Shown here piece by piece: positions 15,949 to 24,016 of a stretch of DNA of 64,000 nucleotides. The stretch lies in the NCBI GenBank assembly GCA_035403225.1, contig DAONET010000005.1:1-64000 (forward strand), read 5' to 3'. The stretch comes from DAIRDK01 sp035403225. Lineage in GTDB: Bacteria; Bacteroidota; Bacteroidia; Bacteroidales; FEN-979. Made by a program: the position numbers and the translations under genes. How positions within the stretch are numbered: position 1 is the stretch's first letter; each line of letters starts with the position of its first letter. Under the pieces are notes generated by a model. The model did no database searches. It was not told where the DNA came from and worked only from the letters and a program-made list of their open reading frames with translations.

Positions 15949-18015
15949 CTACCTCATTATACGAATAATCGCAATTTCAGTTGCAATAAAGAGGAGGGAA
16001 AGAAGCAGGAAAAGCTTGATCAGCGGCTTACCATGCATGATTTGACTGACCTGGGTGGTCATGGGGGTTTTGTTGTCTTTTAACAGCGCAAAGTAACGAA
16101 TGCCGTCTTTGCTCAGCATGGTTTTGATTTCGTTCCCGGTAAGAAGCAGGGGATCGGATTCTGCCCGGTGATAGTTAAAGGCTAAGCCGGTGCCGGGAAC
16201 GCCGTTTCTTTCGACAAGGTAATGACCGGCTTCCTGTATCTGGTTGTGCGGGAAAAGAAGGATTGAGGCGCCGGTATTTCGCATCTCCGGGATGAATTCA
16301 AAAGTACCATCGGATTTTTTGATCTTACAGGACTCTTTTTCCGGGACAGAATCTCCCGGGATCTCCAAGGGATCATTGGTGCCGGTATAATAATAGAGCT
16401 GATGTTGCGCCTGACTGAGCAGGGCCAGTTTAAACATCACCGGTACGAACAACGGATGTTTGGGGAGGTTGGTCATCGCGGGATCGAGCGGAGAGGAGAA
16501 CAGGTAGATCTGCCCCCTATCATTGGTAAAAGAGGCCAGGAAGGGGTCGTTGTTCTCCAGGCTGAGCAACACCTTGCCATTGATCCCGCCCGAAGCTGTC
16601 AGCAGGAAATGGAAGAAAGCAGTCGGGAGATCGGTGTTCTCGGGAAGCACGACTTTCCCGGAGGCATTCTTTTCAAAGACATCGGAAAAGACAGGACTTT
16701 CCAGGTCTATCTTATCCACCCGCCTGGCTGCCGTATCACCTTCGCCAAACACAGGGAGCCCCATCGCCGTAAAAAACGAACGGTAGCTTTCGTGGTTAAG
16801 ATCGCGGGCCGGAAAGATGATCAGGCTGCCTCCGTTTCTGACATACCGCGACAACTCCTGCGAAAGGCCGGAGGAGATCTCTTTCAAACCGTCGAGCAGG
16901 ATGACCGGGTAACGTTGCAGGGAAGAATAATCAATCCGCTTTTCCTGGACATTGGTGAGGATGAACGTTGAATCTGCCCCAAAAGCAGCATTAAGGTATG
17001 GACTGTCGTCACCACCATGGATGGCCAGGACCGGGAGTGACCATACAGGGGAAAACGAAAAGTAGAGGTCATTGTCGAAGATGACGGGATTGTCGGTGAT
17101 CTCCACGTTGCCCAATGCTGTTTTTCCGGACTCATTGGTGAAGGTCATGGGTATCTCTGCCCTTGCTCCCGCTTCCAGTGATACAGCCGACACGGATTTA
17201 AGCTTTCCATCGATGATCAGCTTCACGGGAATTTTTTCAACATCTTCTTCGCCGGCATTTTGAATGATCACTTTTAAAACGGATGGCTGTCCGGGTTGCT
17301 GAACTGGTGATTCAAACCATGCCGTATCTATATAAACATTGTTCCGTTTACCGGGTGTCAATGGGAGAAAGAAGTAGTTGGCAACGGTATCCGGAGGCAG
17401 GCTGCTGAGGTCGGCGGTGGTCTTCTGGAAATCGGACAGGAGGTAAATGGTATGACCGCCGGGATGAAGATTTCTGACTGTTTCTTTTTCGCGGAGGAGG
17501 ACAGAAGAGAGGGGGACGGATACCGGCGACAGTTCCACTTCTTTGACCATATCGGTGAATTCTTCCCGCGACACGGGGATGTTTTCCCTGACATTGATAT
17601 CGTTCGTGATCAGCAGGAACTGGTCGGAAGGCTGACAGGCGGAGGCAATCTCCAGCGCTTTCATCTTAGCGACATCCAGCAGGCTTCCTTTCCCGTTGAT
17701 GGATTCCATGCTGAAGGAATTATCGATATATACGCTGACAATCTGCTGTCCGGTACGCTTTTTCTGCTGAAGAGGAGAGGGGATGTACGGCTGCGCAAAG
17801 GCCAGCACCAGGCAGGCAATCGCCAGCAGACGGCTGAGGAGGATCAGCAGTTGCCTCAACTCTGACCTCTTTCTCGTTTCCTGCTTGATAGCGGACAGAA
17901 AACGGACGTTGGTAAAATACAGTTTCTTATAACGCCTGAAGTTGAAAAGATGGATCAACACTGGGATTGCGAGAGCGACGAGCGCGATAAGAAACAACGG
18001 GTTTGAAAATACCAT
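15949..18015 (-). CDS. BatA/vWA-like membrane protein
   Basis: The protein begins with the N-terminal double-membrane module typical of Bacteroidota BatA-type proteins (MVFSNPLFLIALVALAIPVLIHLFNFRR, FTNVRFL, second helix about residues 57-75). A von Willebrand A-like domain follows (YIDNSFSM, then LLSDFQK), then a long extracytoplasmic part and a C-terminal helix (LFLLLSLLFIATEI) before a short basic tail. I use the ATG at 18015 (688 residues) because the module starts there; 24 further codons upstream run into the gdhA terminator and encode unrelated Gly/Phe-rich sequence. The role is unknown; relatives are linked to stress tolerance and to MoxR/DUF58 proteins. It is separated from the RiPP precursor by 304 bp. 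Confidence 0.8.
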   Translation of the reverse strand: MVFSNPLFLIALVALAIPVLIHLFNFRRYKKLYFTNVRFLSAIKQETRKRSELRQLLILLSRLLAIACLVLAFAQPYIPSPLQQKKRTGQQIVSVYIDNSFSMESINGKGSLLDVAKMKALEIASACQPSDQFLLITNDINVRENIPVSREEFTDMVKEVELSPVSVPLSSVLLREKETVRNLHPGGHTIYLLSDFQKTTADLSSLPPDTVANYFFLPLTPGKRNNVYIDTAWFESPVQQPGQPSVLKVIIQNAGEEDVEKIPVKLIIDGKLKSVSAVSLEAGARAEIPMTFTNESGKTALGNVEITDNPVIFDNDLYFSFSPVWSLPVLAIHGGDDSPYLNAAFGADSTFILTNVQEKRIDYSSLQRYPVILLDGLKEISSGLSQELSRYVRNGGSLIIFPARDLNHESYRSFFTAMGLPVFGEGDTAARRVDKIDLESPVFSDVFEKNASGKVVLPENTDLPTAFFHFLLTASGGINGKVLLSLENNDPFLASFTNDRGQIYLFSSPLDPAMTNLPKHPLFVPVMFKLALLSQAQHQLYYYTGTNDPLEIPGDSVPEKESCKIKKSDGTFEFIPEMRNTGASILLFPHNQIQEAGHYLVERNGVPGTGLAFNYHRAESDPLLLTGNEIKTMLSKDGIRYFALLKDNKTPMTTQVSQIMHGKPLIKLFLLLSLLFIATEIAIIRIMR

Positions 18016-18041
18016 TTGGTCCGGACAATTTTTTACAAAAG

Positions 18042-18077
18042 TAAAAAAAAATCCTCCCCCGGAGACCGGAGGAGGAT
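18042..18077 (-). terminator. Intrinsic terminator of gdhA
   Basis: A stem of 11 pairs with one mismatch (18051-18062 with 18066-18077, loop AGA) begins 21 bp after the gdhA stop. On the minus strand it is followed by a run of eight or more T (18050-18043). This is a textbook rho-independent terminator and it shows that the BatA-like gene is not part of the gdhA transcript. Confidence 0.9.
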
Positions 18078-18097
18078 CTGTATTCAAAAGGGTAGGA

Positions 18098-19435
18098 TTA
18101 GATAACTCCCTGATCCATCATTGCACTGGCAACCTTAAGGAAACCGGCAATGTTGGCGCCTTTTACGTAGTTGATGTAACCGTCTTTTTCGGTACCATGT
18201 TTCACGCACTGTTCGTGAATGTTGCACATGATTTCATGGAGACGTTCGTCAACTTCTTTAGCTGACCAGCTGAGTTTCATAGCATTCTGTGACATTTCGA
18301 GTCCTGAAGTGCCTACGCCGCCTGCATTGGCTGCTTTACCGGGAGCGAACAGGATCTTCTTCGACTGGATCAGTTCGATAGCTTCCGGAGTGGTGGGCAT
18401 ATTAGCGGCTTCGCAGATGCACATAACGCCATTGTCGATCAGTTTCTGGGCATCTTCTTTGTTCAGTTCGTTCTGGGTAGCGCATGGGATAGCGATATCG
18501 CATTTTACTTCCCAGGGGCGTTTGCCCTGGTGAAACTGTGCGCCCGGGAATTCATAAGAATACGGTTTTACGATATCCTGGTTGGAAGCTCTCAGCTCGA
18601 GCATATAGTCGATCTTTTTGCCGGAGATACCATCGGGATCGTAAATGTATCCGTCGGGACCGCTCAGGGTAACAACTTTACCACCGAGTTCCGTAGCTTT
18701 CTGTACAGCGCCCCATGCTACATTACCAAATCCGGAGATAGCAACGGTTTTGCCTTTGAAAGTTTCATTTTTCGTTTTGAGCATTTCTTTGGTGAAATAT
18801 ACAACACCGAAACCGGTGGCTTCAGGACGAATACGGCTGCCGCCCCAGTTCAGACCTTTGCCGGTGAGAACGCCGCTGTTTTCGCGGGCCAGTTTCTTGT
18901 ACATTCCATAAAGGAAGCCGATTTCACGTCCACCAACTCCGATATCACCGGCGGGAACGTCTGTTTCGGGACCAATTACTTTCCAGAGTTCCAGCATGAA
19001 AGCCTGGCAGAAACGCATGATTTCATTGTTGGATTTGCCCTTGGGGTTGAAATCGGAACCACCTTTTGCACCGCCCATCGGAAGGGTGGTCAGGCTGTTC
19101 TTGAAGATCTGCTCAAAACCAAGGAATTTCAGGATGCTGAGGTTAACACTCGGGTGGAACCTGAGACCGCCTTTGTAGGGACCAATAGCGTTGTTAAACT
19201 GCACACGGTATCCGCGATTTACCTGAACTTTTCCACTATCGTCGAGCCAACTGACTTTGAACGATAAAACGCGATCCGGTTCGATAAGTCTTTCGATCAG
19301 GTTCGCATTCTCAAACTGAGGATTCTCATTGTACACTTCTTCAATGGATTCAAGCACCTCACGTACGGCTTGCAAGTACTCCACTTCACCCGGATTCTTC
19401 ATTTCCAGGTCGTGCATGATCTTCTCGATGTTCAT
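18098..19435 (-). CDS. gdhA: NADP-type glutamate dehydrogenase
   Basis: A 445-residue protein, the standard length of hexameric bacterial glutamate dehydrogenase. It interconverts 2-oxoglutarate plus ammonium and glutamate, linking carbon and nitrogen metabolism in the cytoplasm. The N-terminal domain has GPYKGGLRFHPSV, the active-site Lys in PMGGAKGGSDF and DVPAGDIGVGGREIG. The nucleotide-binding domain shows AISGFGNVAWGA. The gene stands alone, with a strong promoter and a strong terminator. Cofactor preference (NADP) is from overall resemblance, not from a decisive residue. Confidence 0.97.
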   Translation of the reverse strand: MNIEKIMHDLEMKNPGEVEYLQAVREVLESIEEVYNENPQFENANLIERLIEPDRVLSFKVSWLDDSGKVQVNRGYRVQFNNAIGPYKGGLRFHPSVNLSILKFLGFEQIFKNSLTTLPMGGAKGGSDFNPKGKSNNEIMRFCQAFMLELWKVIGPETDVPAGDIGVGGREIGFLYGMYKKLARENSGVLTGKGLNWGGSRIRPEATGFGVVYFTKEMLKTKNETFKGKTVAISGFGNVAWGAVQKATELGGKVVTLSGPDGYIYDPDGISGKKIDYMLELRASNQDIVKPYSYEFPGAQFHQGKRPWEVKCDIAIPCATQNELNKEDAQKLIDNGVMCICEAANMPTTPEAIELIQSKKILFAPGKAANAGGVGTSGLEMSQNAMKLSWSAKEVDERLHEIMCNIHEQCVKHGTEKDGYINYVKGANIAGFLKVASAMMDQGVI

Positions 19436-19509
19436 TTTGATTTTTTTTTAGTTGTTTAAATTGATATTATTGTTGTTAATCAAATAACAATGTGAATTCT
19501 ATAACAGTG

Positions 19510-19540
19510 CAAAATTAAATTGATTATCAGGAATAAACAA
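19510..19540 (-). promoter_or_regulatory. Promoter of gdhA
   Basis: On the minus strand TTG (19540-19538), a 20-nt spacer and TAATTTTG (19517-19510) match the Bacteroidota consensus fully, giving a leader of about 70 nt. Confidence 0.75.
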
Positions 19541-19552
19541 GCCTTTTTACAA

Positions 19553-20203
19553 TTATTTTTTCGGGTTCTTCTCTCCCGTCAACTCCCCTTTCCTGTAATA
19601 CCTGATCTCAGTGATCCTGCCTTCCGAATCATAAAATTCTTCGGCTCCTTCTTTCAGGTTATCTTTAAAACGGATCACCTGGATCAATTTCCCTGAACCG
19701 TTATATACCTTCTCGCTTCCGGCTCCGGCAGTAAAATCTCCGATGCTGACAACCAGCCCTTCATTATCGTACCAGAACCATTTCCCGTTGTACATCCCTT
19801 TTACATACGTACCTTCGACCATGTGGATACCGTTGGGATAAAACTTGGTGTATTTCCCGTCCTGCAGGCTGTCCTTGTACCCGCACATCACCAGCAGGGC
19901 GCCCGACGGATTCCAGAATTTATAAACGGAATCGGCTTTGTTGTTCTTATAAAAGACTTCCTCTTTCAACGTCCCGGAGGTATAATACCTTTTCAATGGG
20001 CCTTCCAGCAGGTTATCGGAAAACGTACATTCCATCTGCGGGGTACCATCTTCATAATACCAAACAGCAGGTCCGTGGTACTTTTTCCCTTTCATCGTAA
20101 CGGTGGATTTTACATTGCCGTTCGGCCAGTATTCGGTGTTGACCTTGGTGCAGGATACGAGCGGGAGCAGAAATATCAGTAAATAGATGAGGTTGGATTT
20201 CAT
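19553..20203 (-). CDS. MORN-like repeat lipoprotein
   Basis: From the ATG at 20203 the protein (216 residues) opens with a lipoprotein signal (MKSNLIYLLIFLLPLVSC; lipobox LVSC). About seven MORN/YwqK-type repeats follow, of the form YWPNGN, YYEDGTPQ, YYTSGTLKE, FYPNGIHMVEG and FYDSEGRITE. An upstream ATG at 20254 would place a non-signal tail in front and overlap marC, so I reject it. Such lipoproteins are common in Bacteroidota; function is unknown. It is the last gene of the rpsP-rimM-trmN6-marC run, 10 bp after marC. Confidence 0.85.
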   Translation of the reverse strand: MKSNLIYLLIFLLPLVSCTKVNTEYWPNGNVKSTVTMKGKKYHGPAVWYYEDGTPQMECTFSDNLLEGPLKRYYTSGTLKEEVFYKNNKADSVYKFWNPSGALLVMCGYKDSLQDGKYTKFYPNGIHMVEGTYVKGMYNGKWFWYDNEGLVVSIGDFTAGAGSEKVYNGSGKLIQVIRFKDNLKEGAEEFYDSEGRITEIRYYRKGELTGEKNPKK

Positions 20204-20213
20204 GGCAATAAAA

Positions 20214-20867
20214 TCAAATTTCGTTATTAAGAACAAGGTGATAAGCCCCGGCAAGCCCGTTGATCATCATTTGTACGGCGATGACGGTCAGAATCAGCCC
20301 CATGATCCGGGACACCACTTTCATAAAGGAGGGATTGATCATCCCGGTGATTTTCTTTCCGGAGATAAAAAGAAAATAGGTGATGACGCAGATGACTGCG
20401 AAGGCCCCGATCACCACGACGGTGTTGAGCATGCCTTTCTGCGAACCGACAAAGTTCATGGCGGTAGAGATGGTTCCCGGGCCGGCCAGTAAGGGAATGC
20501 CCAGCGGCATGATGGCGATGTCTTCTTTGTCATGATCCGATTTCCGGTGTCTCTCGCAGGTATCCTTGTGGAAACTCACGTCGCGTGCGTTTAACAGCTG
20601 GTATCCGATGATGAAAACGATTACGCCTCCGGCGATCTGGAAGGCAGGGATCGTGATGCCGAAAAGGGCAAAGATGATATGCCCGAACACACTGAAAACC
20701 GCGATGATCAAGAAAGCGGAAAACAACGCTTTCAGGGCAATTCTCCGCTGCTCAGCCTTGCTGTATTCCTGAACCATCCCGAGATAAACCGGAAGATTCC
20801 CAATGGGATTCATCATGGCGAAAAAACCCATAAAGACGGTGGCTGTATGCAAAAAGATGTCGTGCAT
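20214..20867 (-). CDS. MarC-family integral membrane protein
   Basis: A 217-residue protein of six hydrophobic helices with MarC/UPF0056 hallmarks: FFAMMNPIGNLPVYLGM near the start, IPLLAGPGTISTAMNF in the middle and a C-terminal VVSRIMGLILTVIAVQMMINGL. The substrate is unknown; the old link to multiple antibiotic resistance in E. coli was withdrawn. It starts 3 bp after trmN6 ends, so they are co-transcribed. Confidence 0.93.
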   Translation of the reverse strand: MHDIFLHTATVFMGFFAMMNPIGNLPVYLGMVQEYSKAEQRRIALKALFSAFLIIAVFSVFGHIIFALFGITIPAFQIAGGVIVFIIGYQLLNARDVSFHKDTCERHRKSDHDKEDIAIMPLGIPLLAGPGTISTAMNFVGSQKGMLNTVVVIGAFAVICVITYFLFISGKKITGMINPSFMKVVSRIMGLILTVIAVQMMINGLAGAYHLVLNNEI

Positions 20868-20870
20868 GTC

Positions 20871-21572
20871 TTAAAAACGATGAAATGCTGATGTTATTTC
20901 AAGGTACTCGCGGGTAAATTTACCCGGTGCTTCAAAGATAATAAGATCCTCTTCTTCCCTGACAATAGCGGCTGATTTTCTGAAGGTCCCCAGGACCCTG
21001 ACAGGCTCTTTCTCCCTGGATGACCGTACCTTTCTCACGCGGGTGGGATGGAAGCCGGCGGTGCAGGAAAGTCTCATGAAGTCACCGAATCCCTCTGCGG
21101 GTATCACCATGGCAAGCCGTCCATCGGCTTTCAACAACCGGGTGATACTGCTGAGCAGGGTGGCGCGGGAGGAAGCATCGGCATGCCTGGCCATGTTTCG
21201 TTTTGCGGAGGGAGACTTGAGAGAATCAGTAAAGAACGGAGGGTTGGAGATGATGAAATCGAAGCCTCCTTCGTTGTTCTCTGCATATGTTTCAGCTGTC
21301 GTGCAGATGGCTGTCAGCCGGTCGCGCCAGGGACTCGTCCGGAAATTCGATCCGGCCTGGGTTACGGATTCTGCATCCTGGTCGACGGCTTTCACGATGG
21401 CGGTGGATTTCTGGGCCATCATCAGGGCCAACACGCCACACCCGGTGCCCAGGTCGAGGATATGACGAGCGTTTTCGGGATCAGCCCAGGCCCCCAGCAA
21501 CATGGCATCGGTGCCCACCCGCATGGTACTGTGGTCGTCTTCAACGATAAACTGACGGAAACGAAAGGCCAT
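20871..21572 (-). CDS. trmN6: tRNA1(Val) adenine-37 N6-methyltransferase
   Basis: A 233-residue class I methyltransferase. The SAM-binding loop is DLGTGCGVLALMMAQ (about 40-55), the acidic loop KAVDQDAES, and the catalytic N6-adenine motif SNPPFF. This matches TrmN6/YfiC, which methylates A37 of tRNA-Val. It follows rimM by 5 bp in an operon of translation-related genes, which fits. The C-terminal third is variable in this family. Confidence 0.88.
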   Translation of the reverse strand: MAFRFRQFIVEDDHSTMRVGTDAMLLGAWADPENARHILDLGTGCGVLALMMAQKSTAIVKAVDQDAESVTQAGSNFRTSPWRDRLTAICTTAETYAENNEGGFDFIISNPPFFTDSLKSPSAKRNMARHADASSRATLLSSITRLLKADGRLAMVIPAEGFGDFMRLSCTAGFHPTRVRKVRSSREKEPVRVLGTFRKSAAIVREEEDLIIFEAPGKFTREYLEITSAFHRF

Positions 21573-21577
21573 AGAAG

Positions 21578-22102
21578 TTACAGGTAAAGTTCGATGAGGC
21601 CGGGGGGCGCAACAATCCGGACCTCTTTCCGGCGGCGGTCGATCCTGACAATGATCTCATCGGTGGCAGGCACCAGGATCTCTTTTTGACCCGACCGGAT
21701 CTGGAACAGGGGCTGCGCAGGCAGCTCAAGGATCGTCTCGATGACTCCGATATCGCCATGGTGCTCATCGATCACATGAAACCCCGTTACTTCATGATAA
21801 TAGAACTTTTTGCCCCGGAGCCGGGGAAGCATCGTGAGGGGAAGGTATAATCTCTTCCCGCGAAAGGGCTCGGCATCTTCAGGGGTGTAAACGTCATCAA
21901 ACCAGATGACGGCTTTCTTCCCTGCTTTAAACTCCAGGGCAGCGATAAAAAAAGGAATCCGTTCATGATCGAGATCAACATAAACGGATTCCAGTTTTCG
22001 GTATTTCCCCGGATCATCAACATCCAGGAGAATCATCAGGCCTCCCTTATTCCCATAGGTACCGAGGATTTTTCCAAAATAAAAAAGATCATCCTTTTCC
22101 AT
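21578..22102 (-). CDS. rimM: 16S rRNA processing protein RimM
   Basis: A 174-residue protein with the RimM N-terminal beta-barrel (GKILGTYGNKGGLMI, FRGKRLYLPL) and a PRC-barrel C-terminal domain (VTGFHVIDEHHGDIGVIETILELPAQ, EILVPATDEIIVRID). RimM helps mature the 30S head and binds ribosomal protein S19. It sits 20 bp after rpsP, the conserved bacterial order. Confidence 0.95.
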   Translation of the reverse strand: MEKDDLFYFGKILGTYGNKGGLMILLDVDDPGKYRKLESVYVDLDHERIPFFIAALEFKAGKKAVIWFDDVYTPEDAEPFRGKRLYLPLTMLPRLRGKKFYYHEVTGFHVIDEHHGDIGVIETILELPAQPLFQIRSGQKEILVPATDEIIVRIDRRRKEVRIVAPPGLIELYL

Positions 22103-22122
22103 GAGAAACGGGAATTGCCCGG

Positions 22123-22689
22123 CTATTCCTGCTTCGCTTCTTCAGCGGGAGCTTCTGCAGCGGGAGCTTCTGCATTTTCAGCGGGAACTTCAGCCTGAGA
22201 AGCTGCTTCTTCCGCTTCTTTTTCTTGCAGCTTAGCCAATTTCTTCGCAATGGCCTGAGCCTTTACTTCATTGGCTTTGATTTCTTCTTCTTTCTGCTTT
22301 TTCAGAGCATCTTTCACACTCAGTTCGTGCTCTTTCCTCTTGTTCAGGATCTTGGCTTCTTTTTCGCCTAACCATGCCTGGAAACGAACTTCGGCCTGTT
22401 CTGCAGTGAGAGCGCCTTTTGCAACGCCTTTCAGCAGATGATACTTGTAAAGCACACCTTTGTATGAAAGTATGGCACGTACGGTGTCGGTAGGTTGTGC
22501 TCCTTTTTGCAGCCATCCGAGGGCTTTATCAAAGCTGATCTCAATCACTGCAGGCTTTTCGAGGGGATTGTAAACGCCAATTTTTTCAATGAATTTGCCT
22601 TCCCGTGGTGCACGACCATCCGCAATAACAATGTGGTAAAAAGGTTGTCCTTTTTTACCTTTTCTCTGTAATCTGATTTTTGTTGGCAT
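22123..22689 (-). CDS. rpsP: 30S ribosomal protein S16 with long C-terminal tail
   Basis: The first 80 or so residues are S16 (TKIRLQRKGKKGQPFYHIVIAD, FIEKIGVYNPLEKP, LGWLQKGAQPTDTVRAIL). At 188 residues it is about twice the length of E. coli S16. The extra part is a charged, probably helical stretch (KEHELSVKDALKKQKEEEIK) and an Ala/Glu-rich low-complexity end. Long S16 tails are known in Bacteroidota. It leads the rpsP-rimM-trmN6-marC operon. Confidence 0.96.
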   Translation of the reverse strand: MPTKIRLQRKGKKGQPFYHIVIADGRAPREGKFIEKIGVYNPLEKPAVIEISFDKALGWLQKGAQPTDTVRAILSYKGVLYKYHLLKGVAKGALTAEQAEVRFQAWLGEKEAKILNKRKEHELSVKDALKKQKEEEIKANEVKAQAIAKKLAKLQEKEAEEAASQAEVPAENAEAPAAEAPAEEAKQE

Positions 22690-22716
22690 TTTTACTTTTT
22701 GTTAAAATTAGGGGGG

Positions 22717-22746
22717 CAAAGATCGGAAAAAAAAATGAATCTTCAA
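22717..22746 (-). promoter_or_regulatory. Probable rpsP promoter
   Basis: On the minus strand TTG (22746-22744), 19 nt and GATCTTTG (22724-22717), which deviates from TAnnTTTG only at the first base. It overlaps the terminator of the preceding rubrerythrin gene. Confidence 0.5.
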
Positions 22747-22764
22747 AAGATATAACGATTCATT
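22725..22764 (-). terminator. Intrinsic terminator of the rubrerythrin gene
   Basis: An 8-bp perfect but A+T-rich inverted repeat (AATGAATC / GATTCATT, 15-nt loop), directly after the stop codon, is followed on the minus strand by about nine T. Confidence 0.6.
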
Positions 22765-22765
22765 C

Positions 22766-23404
22766 TCATTTTCCCCCTGCTATAAACTTGATAAACCGTG
22801 AGTTCGGCGTTCCGCAAAAACTGCACATATCTTCGGGACGGGTGACACCGTAAGTGTTGCCGCACTTCGGACAGACCCAGTACACCCCGGGAAGGGTGGT
22901 AAGGGTACGGTTATTCAGCCCTGCCAAAGCATTCCGAAGGAAAATGATATGCTTGGCCTCCGTCTCCATGGCCCATCGCATGGATTTGACCGCAGAAGTC
23001 TCGCTTTCTTTTTTGGCGGTGGAAATATAGGCCGGATATGTTTTTTCTGTTTCTTCCGTTTCGCCTTTGATTGCCGATTCCAGGTTTTCTTTGGTCGTTT
23101 TTACCGTATATTGAGGAGAGTACGGACTGATGGCGACCCCCATTTTTGTGAGAACGGTCCGATGGTTGGAAGCATGAATGGCTTCGGCACGCGATAAGGC
23201 TTTGAAAAGAAGAGCGATTTGAGGGAAGCCTTCTTTTTGCGCCTGTTCGGCGAAACCAGCGTATTTTTCAACGGCTGTCATCTCGCCTTTATAGGCTGAT
23301 AACAGATTATCACGGGTGGTTCCGGCCGGAACCGATGAAAAAACCGGTTCTCCCCAAAAGAGGATTATCAGAGGAACCCAGAAAAATTGACGGATAGCGC
23401 GCAT
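22766..23404 (-). CDS. Rubrerythrin with N-terminal export signal
   Basis: A 212-residue protein. After a basic and hydrophobic N-terminus that looks like a signal peptide (MRAIRQFFWVPLIILFWGEPVFS), a four-helix diiron domain carries two metal-binding helix sets: GEMTAVEKY with AEAIHASNH, and KGETEETEKTY with METEAKH. A C-terminal rubredoxin-like domain has CPKCG and CSFCG. Rubrerythrins reduce hydrogen peroxide in anaerobes and are normally cytoplasmic, so the leader is unusual; the protein may act in the periplasm or at the membrane. It lies 15 bp after a small membrane protein gene with its own promoter, so the two are probably co-transcribed. Confidence 0.9.
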   Translation of the reverse strand: MRAIRQFFWVPLIILFWGEPVFSSVPAGTTRDNLLSAYKGEMTAVEKYAGFAEQAQKEGFPQIALLFKALSRAEAIHASNHRTVLTKMGVAISPYSPQYTVKTTKENLESAIKGETEETEKTYPAYISTAKKESETSAVKSMRWAMETEAKHIIFLRNALAGLNNRTLTTLPGVYWVCPKCGNTYGVTRPEDMCSFCGTPNSRFIKFIAGGK

Positions 23405-23419
23405 AGGGAATAAATTTAA

Positions 23420-23848
23420 TTACAAACCGATCATAAAATCCTGAACTAACCTGCCTCCCAGAAACCCGGTATATGAAACGGACAGGAAGGCAATAAAATA
23501 GAGTAAAAGGGCTACGTACCTCAGCACGGTGCTCTCTTTTTTCAGATACACGATAAGCATCCTGAACAGCGTGGCAACGATGATGGAGATCAGCGTAATG
23601 GTGGCGAACTGCTCGTGCATCTCGCGCGCCAGTCCGGCTTCTCCTTCCATGGGACTGGTGAAGAAATACCCCGTTCCCCAGGCAACGATCGCGGCTGCCA
23701 TCCCAATGACTTCCAGATAATAACCCATCCGGGAAAGACATTTATCCGAAGAAAAAATAAAACTGAAGACATCGAGCAGAAACCCGATCATGATGATGGC
23801 TATCGGGAAATGGACTAACATGGGATGAAGGTGAGCAATGGGGATCAT
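23420..23848 (-). CDS. DUF2231-like four-helix membrane protein
   Basis: From the ATG at 23848 (142 residues) the protein has four transmembrane helices and begins MIPIAHLHPMLVHFPIA, the His-rich first helix typical of DUF2231 proteins. These are thought to bind haem or metal in the membrane, but this is not firmly established. An in-frame ATG at 23932 is rejected because a consensus promoter lies at 23863-23893, between the two starts. The gene is followed by the exported-looking rubrerythrin, so a shared redox or stress role is possible. Confidence 0.78.
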   Translation of the reverse strand: MIPIAHLHPMLVHFPIAIIMIGFLLDVFSFIFSSDKCLSRMGYYLEVIGMAAAIVAWGTGYFFTSPMEGEAGLAREMHEQFATITLISIIVATLFRMLIVYLKKESTVLRYVALLLYFIAFLSVSYTGFLGGRLVQDFMIGL

Positions 23849-23862
23849 GTTCTTTTTTTTAT

Positions 23863-23893
23863 CAAAATTAACGAAAAAGAAGGACCATGTCAA
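23863..23893 (-). promoter_or_regulatory. Promoter of the DUF2231/rubrerythrin pair
   Basis: On the minus strand TTG (23893-23891, within TTGACA), 20 nt and TAATTTTG (23870-23863) match the consensus exactly. The leader would be about 11 nt. It fixes the start of the downstream gene at 23848. Confidence 0.75.
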
Positions 23894-24016
23894 GAGGATA
23901 TCAATAGTTTTCAACACTGCTTTCCGCTTCATCTTTTTTATGGTAATTTTACGCCGCTTCCTTACGCAGAAGCATCCAGCAATATTAAATATTCATCCAG
24001 AAATCCCTGAAGGGCT

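Noticed and set aside
18530..19267. 245-codon plus-strand frame antisense to gdhA
   Set aside because: Shadow of a strongly conserved gene with its own promoter and terminator; no recognisable domain.
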